A stretch of 64,000 nucleotides of DNA. Origin: Nocardiopsis sp. YSL2. Its GTDB lineage: Bacteria; Actinomycetota; Actinomycetes; Streptosporangiales; Streptosporangiaceae. The DNA is taken from positions 2,418,001 to 2,482,000 of the forward strand of contig NZ_JAMOAO010000001.1 in assembly GCF_030555055.1 (NCBI RefSeq). The letters run 5' to 3'. Under the pieces are notes generated by a model. That model did no database searches and had not been told where the DNA came from. It was given only the letters and a program-made list of their open reading frames with translations. Shown one piece after another: positions 23,747 to 31,281 of this stretch. Position numbers and translations under genes: made by a program. Every line of letters begins with the position of its first letter. Position 1 is the first letter of the stretch.

Positions 23747-24571
23747 ATGACTGAAGCTGCTCGTCAGAAGATGGTCGAGCGGGTCCGAGGGCTCCTCCGC
23801 ATGGCGGAGGACCCCTCGGTGACTGATGCCGAGAGCCAGGCGTTCACCGCCAAGGCCGCCGAGCTGATGACCCGCCACGCGATCGCCGAGGCCGAGGCCC
23901 GCGCAGAGCGGGGCGAGGAACCCGACGCGATCAGCCGCATGGACTACACGGTCCCGGGGGTGGGCGGCCACGGTAAGGCCCGGGTCCGGGCACTGGCCGA
24001 CATCGCCGCGGCCTATGGCTGCCAGTCGGCGGTCCGGGGCAACACGTCCGAGAACACGGACCGGACCATCATCCTCGTGGGGACCGTCGACGCGCTGGAC
24101 GCGCTGCGCATGCTGATGCCGTCGATCTCCATGCAGATGGAGGCCTCGGCGAAGTTCATGAGTTCCTCGCACGTCACCGACATCCGGGAACTGCGCAACT
24201 ACACGCGCTCGGAACTGGAGACGGAGCGCAAGCGCTACTACCGGTCGTTCGTGCGCGCCTACGGGAAGGCCGTCGCGGAGCGTATTCGTGAGTTCCGGGC
24301 ACGTTTGCAGGATTCGGCGGATCCCGAAGGGGTTTCCGGTTCGGCCGAGGGGGCGCCCTCACGCGGCGCGGAACTGATCCTGAGAGACGACGTGCACCGG
24401 GTGAACGAGGAGTTCCAGAAACAGTTCCCCCAGTTGCGCAAGCACCGTCCGGAGCGCACGCACAGCGCCGCCGGCGCACGCGCCGGGTACCGTCGCGGCC
24501 GTCAGGCGCAGTTGGGTCTGGACACGCCGCTGACCAGTGGTGGGACCTCCGCACTGGCCGAGAGCGACTGA
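23747..24571 (+). CDS. DUF2786-domain protein
   Basis: A 274-residue soluble, charged protein. Residues about 5-50 are the DUF2786 domain (KMVERVRGLLRMAEDPSVTD, then AFTAKAAELMTRHAIAEA), followed by a middle domain (ARVRALADIAAAYGCQS) and a long charged helix with the end-region RAYGKAVAERIREF. The C-terminus is basic (GYRRGRQAQLGLD). DUF2786 proteins occur in actinobacteria and phages; function is unknown but DNA association is often suspected. The downstream intergenic region holds an inverted pair of DnaA boxes and a convergent dnaN paralogue, so a link to replication or repair is possible. The start is ATG 23747, with GGGAGA 11 nt upstream. Confidence 0.75.
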   Translation: MTEAARQKMVERVRGLLRMAEDPSVTDAESQAFTAKAAELMTRHAIAEAEARAERGEEPDAISRMDYTVPGVGGHGKARVRALADIAAAYGCQSAVRGNTSENTDRTIILVGTVDALDALRMLMPSISMQMEASAKFMSSSHVTDIRELRNYTRSELETERKRYYRSFVRAYGKAVAERIREFRARLQDSADPEGVSGSAEGAPSRGAELILRDDVHRVNEEFQKQFPQLRKHRPERTHSAAGARAGYRRGRQAQLGLDTPLTSGGTSALAESD

Positions 24572-24626
24572 TCGGCCGACCCGGTTCCGGGCGGTTCGAG
24601 GGCGCTCACGCGTCTGAGCCGCCACG

Positions 24627-24647
24627 TTTTCCACAGGCTGTGCACAG
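24627..24647. promoter_or_regulatory. Degenerate DnaA-box-like pair
   Basis: TTTTCCACA (24627-24635) and CTGTGCACAG (24638-24647), a perfect 10-bp palindrome containing TGTGCACA, are close matches to DnaA boxes. They lie about 100 bp from the perfect inverted pair at 24737-24776. Confidence 0.45.
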
Positions 24648-24736
24648 AATGGGCCCATGTGGCGTTTTCCCATGTCAATGCGGAAATCCGAGAGCTTTCT
24701 GGGGGTGTTTCGGGTGTTCCTGTGGGTGATGACCCT

Positions 24737-24776
24737 GAGTTATCCACAGACCTGCGGGCCATCCTGTGGATAACTC
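24737..24776. repeat. Inverted pair of perfect DnaA boxes (TTATCCACA/TGTGGATAA)
   Basis: GAGTTATCCACAG (24737-24749) and CTGTGGATAACTC (24764-24776) form a perfect 13-bp inverted repeat with a 14-nt spacer; beyond one mismatch the pairing continues with CCC/GGG. Each arm contains TTATCCACA, the consensus DnaA box. The repeat lies between the DUF2786 gene and the 3' end of the convergent dnaN paralogue. It could be a DnaA-titration or regulatory site, a secondary origin-like element, or a hairpin terminator that happens to match. No dnaA or AT-rich unwinding element is present, so it is not the chromosomal oriC. Confidence 0.65.
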
Positions 24777-24821
24777 GGGGGACCGGTCGGGACGAGGCCG
24801 GCACCGGCCGGGGGCGCCCGG

Positions 24822-25976
24822 TCAGGGGACTCTCAGCGGCTGAACGAGATAGCGGAACGCGGGGGCGTCGCCCTCCTTGGCGGGCACGTCGGTGAACACC
24901 GCGGGTTTGGTCGGTTCGGTGAAGTTGAGGTAGGCGGTGTCGGTCTCCACCCCCGCCAGCCCGTCGAGCAGGTAGTCGGGCCGGAAGGCGATGCGCAGGG
25001 GGCCGCCCTCGTAGCCGACCTCGATCGCCTCCACGGCCTGGGCGTCCTCACCCGAACCGGCCTCCAGCACCACCTCACCCTGGGTGAAGGCCAGCCGCAG
25101 CGGTGTGTTGCGGTCGGCGACCAGCGCCACCCGCTTCACGGCCTCGCTCAGCGCGGCCACCGCCACCTCGGCGCGCGCGCCGAACTCCCGGGGGAACCAC
25201 GACTCGTACTTGACGAAGTCGCTGTCGATCAGCCGGGTGGTCGTGCGCCGATCCCCGTTCTCGAAACCGATCACGCCCTCGCCCGGGGACAGGGCCACCC
25301 CCTCTCCCGCGGTGACCGTGGACAGGCCGATGTCCACGTTGGACTTCCCGATCATGCCCTTGACGGTGTCCTGCAGTGTGCGCGCGGGCACGAGCGCGGC
25401 CAGGTCCAGCCCCGGGTCCGCGGGGCTCCACCACAGCTCACGGACGGCGATGCGGTAGCGGTCGGTGGCCACGACGCTGAGGGTGTCCCCGCTGAAGTCG
25501 AGATAGGCACCGGTGAGCATGGGCAGGGTGTCGTCGCGGCTGGCCGCCGGGCACACCTGGCGCACCGCGGCGGCGAAGGGGTCGGCGGGCACCGAACCGA
25601 TCCGCCCGGGCATGCCCGGCAGCGCCGGGTAGTCCTCCAGCGGCATGGTGATGAGGGTGAAGCGCGCGGCGCCGCCGGTGATCCGCAGCTTGGTGCCGTC
25701 GGAGTCGATGAACACCGAGCCCGGCGGCAGGTTGCGCACGATCTCGGCGAGCAGGCGGCCGGGTACCAGGGCCGCGCCGCCCTCCTCGGAGAGCACCTCC
25801 ACCGAGGCGCGGGTGGAGACCTCGTAGTCGAAGCCGGACAGGTGCAGCGACGTGCCGTCCGCGGCGACCTCCATCCGGGTGCCCGCGAGCACCGGGACCG
25901 CCGGGCGGGTGGGGAGGGCGCGGGCCGTCCAGGCCACCGCCTCGGCGAACGCGTCGCGATCCACTCGCAGCTTCAC
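24822..25976 (-). CDS. dnaN: DNA polymerase III beta subunit (sliding clamp) paralogue
   Basis: A 384-residue beta-clamp protein with the three repeated clamp domains (about residues 1-120, 130-250, 255-384): ALPTRPAVPVLAGTRM, LEDYPALPGMPG, TLPMLTGAYLDF, VVATDRYRIAVREL, and C-terminal PLRVP in place of the canonical P-x-R-L. It should form a ring on DNA and tether a polymerase or repair factor. It is not next to dnaA, recF or gyrB, so it is more likely a second clamp than the replicative one. GTG 25976 is supported by GGAGGAGG 7 nt upstream. A cluster of DnaA boxes lies directly after its 3' end. The altered C-terminus may change partner binding. Confidence 0.85.
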   Translation of the reverse strand: MKLRVDRDAFAEAVAWTARALPTRPAVPVLAGTRMEVAADGTSLHLSGFDYEVSTRASVEVLSEEGGAALVPGRLLAEIVRNLPPGSVFIDSDGTKLRITGGAARFTLITMPLEDYPALPGMPGRIGSVPADPFAAAVRQVCPAASRDDTLPMLTGAYLDFSGDTLSVVATDRYRIAVRELWWSPADPGLDLAALVPARTLQDTVKGMIGKSNVDIGLSTVTAGEGVALSPGEGVIGFENGDRRTTTRLIDSDFVKYESWFPREFGARAEVAVAALSEAVKRVALVADRNTPLRLAFTQGEVVLEAGSGEDAQAVEAIEVGYEGGPLRIAFRPDYLLDGLAGVETDTAYLNFTEPTKPAVFTDVPAKEGDAPAFRYLVQPLRVP

Positions 25977-26177
25977 GGTAGGGCCTCCTCCTGGTCCGAG
26001 CCTCGTGGTGAACGTACCCAGGAACACGGACATTCGACGCCGGCGCCCCGGCCCCGTGCGCGCGCACGGGGCCGGGCCGGTGCGCGAGCGCGGACCGAGG
26101 GCTCGACGGGGGCCGGACGGGCCGTCCGGGCCGTCCGGGCCGGCCTGGCGGGGCGGGCCCGGAACCGCGCGTGCGGG

Positions 26178-26645
26178 CTACTTCCGGTTCGGCCTCAGGG
26201 TCCAGAGCACCGTCATGCGCCCGGTGACGGTCCCGTCGTCCGTACGCAGCTCGATCTCGACCGGGAACTCGGGCCGCCGCCCCGCGTCGAGTTCGGCGAC
26301 GACCTCCTCGCGCGGACGGCCGAGCGTGGCCTCCGCCGTCACGTCGCCCATGGCGAGCTTGAGGTACTGGATCTCGGCGCTCACGGCCAGCGGCACCGCC
26401 CGGTCCAGCTGGTCGCCGAAGGTGCCGATGACGATGGCGCCGGAGGCGGACTCGGCCAGCGTGAACATGGCGCCGGCGTGGGGGCCGCCGACGTGGTTGT
26501 GGTGGTCGGCGTTGTCGGGGAGCCGCATCACCGCGCGCCCGAAGTCGAGGTCCGTGAAGGTCACGCCCAGGGTCCGCGCGAAGGGCACGGAGGCCAGGAA
26601 CCCGGACTTGACCGCTTCCGCCGTTTCGGCGTTCATGTCTGCCAT
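26178..26645 (-). CDS. Hotdog-fold thioesterase-like protein (DUF4442/PaaI type)
   Basis: A 155-residue hotdog-fold protein: PFARTLGVTFTDLDFGRAVM, NADHHNHVGGPHAGAMFTL with the helix carrying the conserved Gly-Ala segment, ESASGAIV, then beta strands (VSAEIQYLKLAMGDVTAEA). This matches DUF4442/PaaI-like acyl-CoA thioesterases, though no catalytic Asp/Glu can be assigned safely. ATG 26645 or ATG 26636 may be the start; neither has a clear Shine-Dalgarno. It is divergent from the LysR gene with only 100 bp between, so LysR may control it. Confidence 0.75.
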   Translation of the reverse strand: MADMNAETAEAVKSGFLASVPFARTLGVTFTDLDFGRAVMRLPDNADHHNHVGGPHAGAMFTLAESASGAIVIGTFGDQLDRAVPLAVSAEIQYLKLAMGDVTAEATLGRPREEVVAELDAGRRPEFPVEIELRTDDGTVTGRMTVLWTLRPNRK

Positions 26646-26745
26646 ACCGATGATGTTACTGCCGAGTAACCACCCGGTGCCACCACCCTGACCGCACATC
26701 CCCCGATGCCGCCCGTTAAGCCGAGCTGAATGGTAGTTCTGGGGA

Positions 26746-27672
26746 ATGACCGACTGGGACCTACGCAAACTGCGCGTCCTGCGCACGCTCGACGAGCTGG
26801 GCACCGTCAGGGCCACCGCCACGGCCCTGCACATGACACCGTCCGCGGTGTCCCAACAGCTCTCCTCGCTCGCCGCCCAGGTCGGCGTTCCCCTCCTGGA
26901 GGCCCACGGGCGCCGCGTCCGCCTGACCGACGCCGCGCACGTCCTGCTGCGCCACACCGACCTGGTCCTGGCCCAGCTCGAACGGGCCGAGGCCGAACTC
27001 GACGGCTTCGCGCGCGGCGAGTCCGGCCACGTCCGGGTGGGGTCGTTCGCGACCGCCATCCCCTCGCTGGTCGTACCCGCGCTCACCGCCGTGCGCCGCG
27101 ACAACCCGGGACTGACCGTCCGGGTCCACCAGGCCGAGGCGGCGGAGGTCTACGACCTCCTCGCGGCGGGGGAGATCGACATCGGGCTGTCCCTGGCCGC
27201 CGAGGCCCCCACCGGCCAGGACGGCCGCTACGACCGCACGGAGCTGCTCACCGACCCCCTCGACGTCGCCCTGCCCGCGCACCACCGGCTGGCCAACGCC
27301 CCCGGACTGCGCCTGGCCGACCTCGCCGACGAGCCCTGGATCTACGGCGACGCCGGACCCTGGCACGACATCACCGTGTCCGCCTGCGCCCAGGCCGGCT
27401 TCGCACCCCGGCAGGCGCACGTGGCGGCCGACTGGCGGGCCATCCTGGACATGGTCGCGGCGGGCATGGGGACCGCGCTGCTCCCCCGCCTGGCCGCGCC
27501 GGAGCACGCACCGGGCGTCGCCCTGCGCGTGCTCGCCGCCGACCAGCCCCGCCGCCACGTGGTCACCGCCGTGCGCGCGGGCGCCAGCCGACGCCCGCAG
27601 ATCGTCCAGGTCACCCGGTACCTCACCGAGACGGCCCAGGGGATCGCCCACTCAAACGTTCAGTTCAGCTGA
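26746..27672 (+). CDS. LysR-family transcriptional regulator
   Basis: A 308-residue LysR protein. The N-terminal winged helix (residues 1-60) reads DLRKLRVLRTLDELGTVRAT with MTPSAVSQQLSSLAAQVG as recognition helix; a linker helix leads to a periplasmic-binding-protein-like effector domain (about 90-300) with VRVGSFATAIPSLV and AAGMGTALLPRLA. Length is normal. It is divergent from the thioesterase gene, the usual LysR target position, and lies 88 bp upstream of allantoicase, which could also be regulated. The ligand is unknown. Confidence 0.88.
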   Translation: MTDWDLRKLRVLRTLDELGTVRATATALHMTPSAVSQQLSSLAAQVGVPLLEAHGRRVRLTDAAHVLLRHTDLVLAQLERAEAELDGFARGESGHVRVGSFATAIPSLVVPALTAVRRDNPGLTVRVHQAEAAEVYDLLAAGEIDIGLSLAAEAPTGQDGRYDRTELLTDPLDVALPAHHRLANAPGLRLADLADEPWIYGDAGPWHDITVSACAQAGFAPRQAHVAADWRAILDMVAAGMGTALLPRLAAPEHAPGVALRVLAADQPRRHVVTAVRAGASRRPQIVQVTRYLTETAQGIAHSNVQFS

Positions 27673-27760
27673 ACATACTGATCGAAAAGTCTCGATGGAC
27701 GTGATCAATTCTCCCTGTCACTCTTGGAAGAGTCCGATCCACCGACCTCTCGGGAGAAGC

Positions 27761-28885
27761 ATGACCGCGACCCAGCCCGTCGATCCGAGCGCCTACAACG
27801 CACAGCCGTACCAGGGCGGCGACCCGTTCGCCGACTACAGGGACACGAAGCTCGACTTCTCCGCCTTCGTCGACCTCGCCGATCGCCGACTGGGTGGCGG
27901 AGTCGTCGCCGCCAACGACGAGTTCTTCGCCCAGCGCGAGAACCTCCTCAAGACCGGACCGGCGGTGTTCGACCCGCACGCGTTCGGCCACAAGGGCAAG
28001 GTCATGGACGGGTGGGAGACCCGGCGCCGCCGCGGCGCGAGCGCCGAGCAGCCGCACCCCACCGACGACGACCACGACTGGGCGCTCGTCCGGCTGGGCC
28101 TGCCCGGGGTCGTCCGCGGGCTGGTCGTGGACACCGCGCACTTCCGCGGCAACCACCCGCGCGAGATCAGCGTCGAGGCCGCCCACCTGGAGGGCACGCC
28201 CTCCACGGAGGAGCTGCTCGCCGCCGCGTGGACCGAGCTGGTACCCCGCACGTACGTGTACGGGCACGCGGCCAACGGCTTCGAGGTCGCCCAGGAGCGC
28301 CGCTGGACCCACCTGCGCCTCAAGCAGTTCCCGGACGGCGGTGTGGCACGCCTGCGCGTGTACGGGGAGTCGGTCGTGGACCCCGCGTGGCTCTCCGCCC
28401 TGGAGGGCTTCGACGTGGCCGCCCTGGAGAACGGCGGCGTCGTCGAGGACGCCTCGGACCGCTTCTACTCCCCGCCGGAGAACATCATCACGCCGGGCCG
28501 CTCGGCGAAGATGGACGACGGCTGGGAGAACCGCCGCCGCCGCGACCACGGCAACGACTGGGTGCGCTTCCGGCTCACCGCGCAGGCCTCGGTCCGCGCC
28601 CTCGAGCTGGACACCGCCTACCTCAAGGGCAACTCCGCGGGCTGGGTCACCATCCTGGGACGCGACGCCGGGACCGACCCGGACACGTGGTTCGAGATCG
28701 TGGGCCGCACGCGTCTGCAGCCGGACAGCGTGCACCGCTTCGTCCTGGACGCGCCCGTGACCGTCACCCACGTGCGCACGGACGTCTTTCCCGACGGCGG
28801 CCTGTCCCGCCTGCACGTGTTCGGCTCGCTGACCGAGACCGGCCGACGCGGCCTCACCGACCGGTGGACCGCCCTCACCGGCTGA
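27761..28885 (+). CDS. alc: Allantoicase
   Basis: A 374-residue allantoicase made of two homologous jelly-roll repeats. The duplication is visible as KVMDGWETRRRR in repeat 1 (about residues 80-91) and KMDDGWENRRRR in repeat 2 (about 250-261), and as VDTAHFRGNHP versus LDTAYLKGNSA. The enzyme hydrolyses allantoate to ureidoglycolate and urea in purine-nitrogen salvage. GGGAGA lies 6 nt before ATG 27761. Other purine-degradation genes (allantoinase, uricase) are not in the window, so the gene is separated from its pathway or paired with them elsewhere. A LysR gene directly upstream on the same strand could be its regulator. Confidence 0.93.
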   Translation: MTATQPVDPSAYNAQPYQGGDPFADYRDTKLDFSAFVDLADRRLGGGVVAANDEFFAQRENLLKTGPAVFDPHAFGHKGKVMDGWETRRRRGASAEQPHPTDDDHDWALVRLGLPGVVRGLVVDTAHFRGNHPREISVEAAHLEGTPSTEELLAAAWTELVPRTYVYGHAANGFEVAQERRWTHLRLKQFPDGGVARLRVYGESVVDPAWLSALEGFDVAALENGGVVEDASDRFYSPPENIITPGRSAKMDDGWENRRRRDHGNDWVRFRLTAQASVRALELDTAYLKGNSAGWVTILGRDAGTDPDTWFEIVGRTRLQPDSVHRFVLDAPVTVTHVRTDVFPDGGLSRLHVFGSLTETGRRGLTDRWTALTG

Positions 28886-28954
28886 CGGACCGCCCACGGC
28901 GCCGCGATCGCGGCGTCGTGGGCTACCATGGCTGGCGGAGATCCGCTCTCCCCG

Positions 28955-29046
28955 GGAGGGTTCGCATAGCGGCCGAGTGCAGTGCTCTTGAAAAGCACCA
29001 AGTCCTTGACGGGGCTTCGTGGGTTCAAATCCCACACCCTCCGCCA
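28955..29046 (+). tRNA. tRNA-Ser (anticodon TGA)
   Basis: A complete cloverleaf. The acceptor GGAGGGT pairs with ACCCTCC, discriminator G, encoded CCA. The anticodon stem GTGCT/GCAC-type encloses TTGAA with anticodon TGA. A long variable arm (GTCCTTGACGGGGCTTC region), typical of class II tRNAs, precedes the T arm GTGGG-TTCAAAT-CCCAC. Confidence 0.95.
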
Positions 29047-29090
29047 CAACCCACCATCGCAGCAGGTCAGCGACGTGGGACAGACACGGT

Positions 29091-29154
29091 GAAGGCCGGT
29101 GGTCCGGGGCCGTTGCACCTATGGTGCACACGGCCCGCCCGACCACCGGCCTTC
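29091..29154 (+). terminator. tRNA-Ser terminator with nested hairpin
   Basis: The outer stem GAAGGCCGGTGGTC pairs with GACCACCGGCCTTC. Inside it is a second stem GGGCCGTTGCACC...GGTGCACACGGCCC. The outer sequence resembles the terminator at 3002-3033. Confidence 0.7.
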
Positions 29155-29257
29155 GTCGTTCATCCCACGACGGCCGCGCCCGACTGATCGGGTCGCGCAC
29201 CCCCGCGCGGACACGGCGCGGCCCCCGCGCTCCCGCGCGAGGCCCCGGCTCCGGCTC

Positions 29258-30190
29258 CTACTCGTCTTCCTCGTCCGCGTGCCTGGGCAGGACCACCACC
29301 GGGATCGGGGAGTGGTGCAGCACCGTCTGGCTCACCGACCCCAGGAGCAGGCCCCGCACGCTGCCGCGCCCGCGCGATCCCACCACGATGGCGTCCGCGC
29401 CCGTGGCCGCCTCCAGGAGCGCCTCGGACGGCCGGGCCTTCGAGCGCACGACGCTCACCGTCACCTCGGAGTCCTCGCGGCGCTGGTCCACCACGTCGGC
29501 CAGCAGCTCCGCGACCAGCTTCTCGGACTGCTCCTCGAACAGCTCCTCCTGGGGCTGCCACCCCGACGCGGTCAGCGCGACCGGGTCGTAGGCGAACGGG
29601 ATCTCCCAGCTGTGGACCACCACGACCTCGCCGCCGGACTCCTCGGCCAGGTTCATCGCCAGGCCCAGGGCACGGCGGGAGTTCGCTCCGCCGTCCACGC
29701 CCACCACGATCTTGTCGAGCGCCGTCGTCGGAGGCTTGCCACCGTCGCTCGTCGGCACCACCACGACGGGGCACGGCGCCTGGGTGGCGACACGCACGCT
29801 CACCGATCCGACGACCATCGACGCGACACCGCCCAGCCCGCGCGTTCCCACCACGATCAGGTCGCCCGGGTGGCTCTGGCGCAGCAGCGCCAGCGGCGGG
29901 TCCTCCAACGTGGTCACCGTCTCCACGGCCACCGAGGGTGCGGCCGTGCGGGCCCGCTCGGCCGCCACCGCCAGAACCTTCGTGGCGTGCCCACGGATCT
30001 CATCCGTCGGCTCGAAGCGCACCGGGCCCCCGTAGGCGGACACGATCAGCGGCATGCCCAACGCGTGTACGAGCCGGAGCGGAACCCCCCTGCGGACCGC
30101 TTCGACCGCACCCCACTCGACCGCCGCGTTGGCGTGGTCGGACCCGTCATAACCCACCACGACATGGGCTGAGCGTTCGCCGTCTGCCAT
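29258..30190 (-). CDS. Universal stress protein, two UspA domains
   Basis: A 310-residue tandem-UspA protein. Domain 1 (about residues 10-150) and domain 2 (about 160-305) each begin with VVVGYDGS or IVVGVDGG and end with the ATP-binding loop: GTRGLGGVASMVVGSVS in domain 1 and GSRGRGSVRGLLLGSVS in domain 2, matching G-2X-G-9X-G(S/T). ATP-binding tandem Usp proteins help survival in hypoxia or stationary phase. ATG 30190 follows GGGGAGG by 6 nt. The next gene upstream on the same strand is a paralogue 91 bp away, so the pair arose by duplication. Confidence 0.9.
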   Translation of the reverse strand: MADGERSAHVVVGYDGSDHANAAVEWGAVEAVRRGVPLRLVHALGMPLIVSAYGGPVRFEPTDEIRGHATKVLAVAAERARTAAPSVAVETVTTLEDPPLALLRQSHPGDLIVVGTRGLGGVASMVVGSVSVRVATQAPCPVVVVPTSDGGKPPTTALDKIVVGVDGGANSRRALGLAMNLAEESGGEVVVVHSWEIPFAYDPVALTASGWQPQEELFEEQSEKLVAELLADVVDQRREDSEVTVSVVRSKARPSEALLEAATGADAIVVGSRGRGSVRGLLLGSVSQTVLHHSPIPVVVLPRHADEEDE

Positions 30191-30281
30191 TTTTCCTCCC
30201 CTGAAGTACATGGCCCATCATGAGACAGTTCAACATCCGGGTGTGGGAGCGGCACAGGGCCGAAGGACCCCACGCCCAGGG

Positions 30282-31196
30282 TCACTCGGTCTCGTCCGAG
30301 TGCGGCGGCAGGACGGCGACCGGGACGCGCGCGTGGTGCAGCACCCCCTGGCTGACCGATCCCATCACCAGCCCCCGGACCCCGCCCCGACCGCGCGAGC
30401 CCACCACGATCAGATCCGCGTCCTCCCCGGCCTTGAGCAGCGCCTCCACCGGGTTGGCCTGCATCCGCACGGCGCTGATCTCCAGGTCCTCGGTGCTGTC
30501 GTCGATCACCTCGGCCAGCACCCCGGCGACGACCTCCTCCGACTGGCGGTCGAACACCTCCTCGTGCAGCGACTGCGCGTCGACCGACAGCGAGTCCGCG
30601 TCCGCGGGCAGCGGCACCTCCCAGCTGTTGACGACCACCACCTCGGACCCGCTGACCAGCGCCTCCCGCAGACCGAAGCGCAGCGCGCGGTGGGAGGAGT
30701 CCGAGCCGTCCACGCCCACCACGATCCGCCCCCGCCGCGACCGCGGCCGGCCGGTGTCCGGGACCACCACCACGGGGCAGGGCGCGTGCGAGGACGTCCG
30801 CGCGCTCACCGAGCCCAGCATGATCGCCTTGATCCCGCCGAGCCCGCGCGAGCCGACCACGATCACGTCCCCGTGCCGGGCGTCGTCGAGGAGGACGGCG
30901 GGCGCGTCGTCCCCCGCCAGGACGTCGACCACCTCCACCTCCGGTCTGGCCCGGCGGACGGCGTCCACGCTCTCGGCGAGCAGCGAACGGCCGTCCTCCA
31001 GCAGCTCCTCCTCCACCGCGGCGCGGTCCGGCAGGGGGTGGACGCCCAGCTTCGACGCCAACCCCATACCGTGCACGATCCTCAGCGTCTCCCGGCGCCG
31101 GTCCGCCTCGTCGGCCGCCCAGAGCAGGGCGGCACGGGCGGCGGGTGAGCCGTCCACGCCGACGACCACCGCGGGCGGGCGTTCCTGTGCGTTCAT
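30282..31196 (-). CDS. Universal stress protein, two UspA domains (paralogue)
   Basis: A 304-residue tandem-UspA protein. Both ATP-binding loops are intact: GSRGLGGIKAIMLGSVS (about residues 118-134) and GSRGRGGVRGLVMGSVS (about 265-281). Each domain starts with VVVGVDGS or IVVGVDGS. ATG 31196 follows a purine-rich GGGAAGGGTTGAGG. It lies 85 bp downstream of the MinD-like ATPase gene and upstream of its paralogue on the same strand, so all three may be transcribed together. Confidence 0.9.
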   Translation of the reverse strand: MNAQERPPAVVVGVDGSPAARAALLWAADEADRRRETLRIVHGMGLASKLGVHPLPDRAAVEEELLEDGRSLLAESVDAVRRARPEVEVVDVLAGDDAPAVLLDDARHGDVIVVGSRGLGGIKAIMLGSVSARTSSHAPCPVVVVPDTGRPRSRRGRIVVGVDGSDSSHRALRFGLREALVSGSEVVVVNSWEVPLPADADSLSVDAQSLHEEVFDRQSEEVVAGVLAEVIDDSTEDLEISAVRMQANPVEALLKAGEDADLIVVGSRGRGGVRGLVMGSVSQGVLHHARVPVAVLPPHSDETE

Positions 31197-31281
31197 CCTC
31201 AACCCTTCCCTCGTCTCCATTGTCGGACAGGGACGGGCCGGAAGCCGGGCAGGCGCCCCCTCCGCGCGTTGTCCCCCACGG

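Noticed and set aside
24627-24776. The chromosomal oriC
   Set aside because: No dnaA, no AT-rich unwinding region and too few boxes; the clamp gene here is not in the dnaA-dnaN-recF arrangement.
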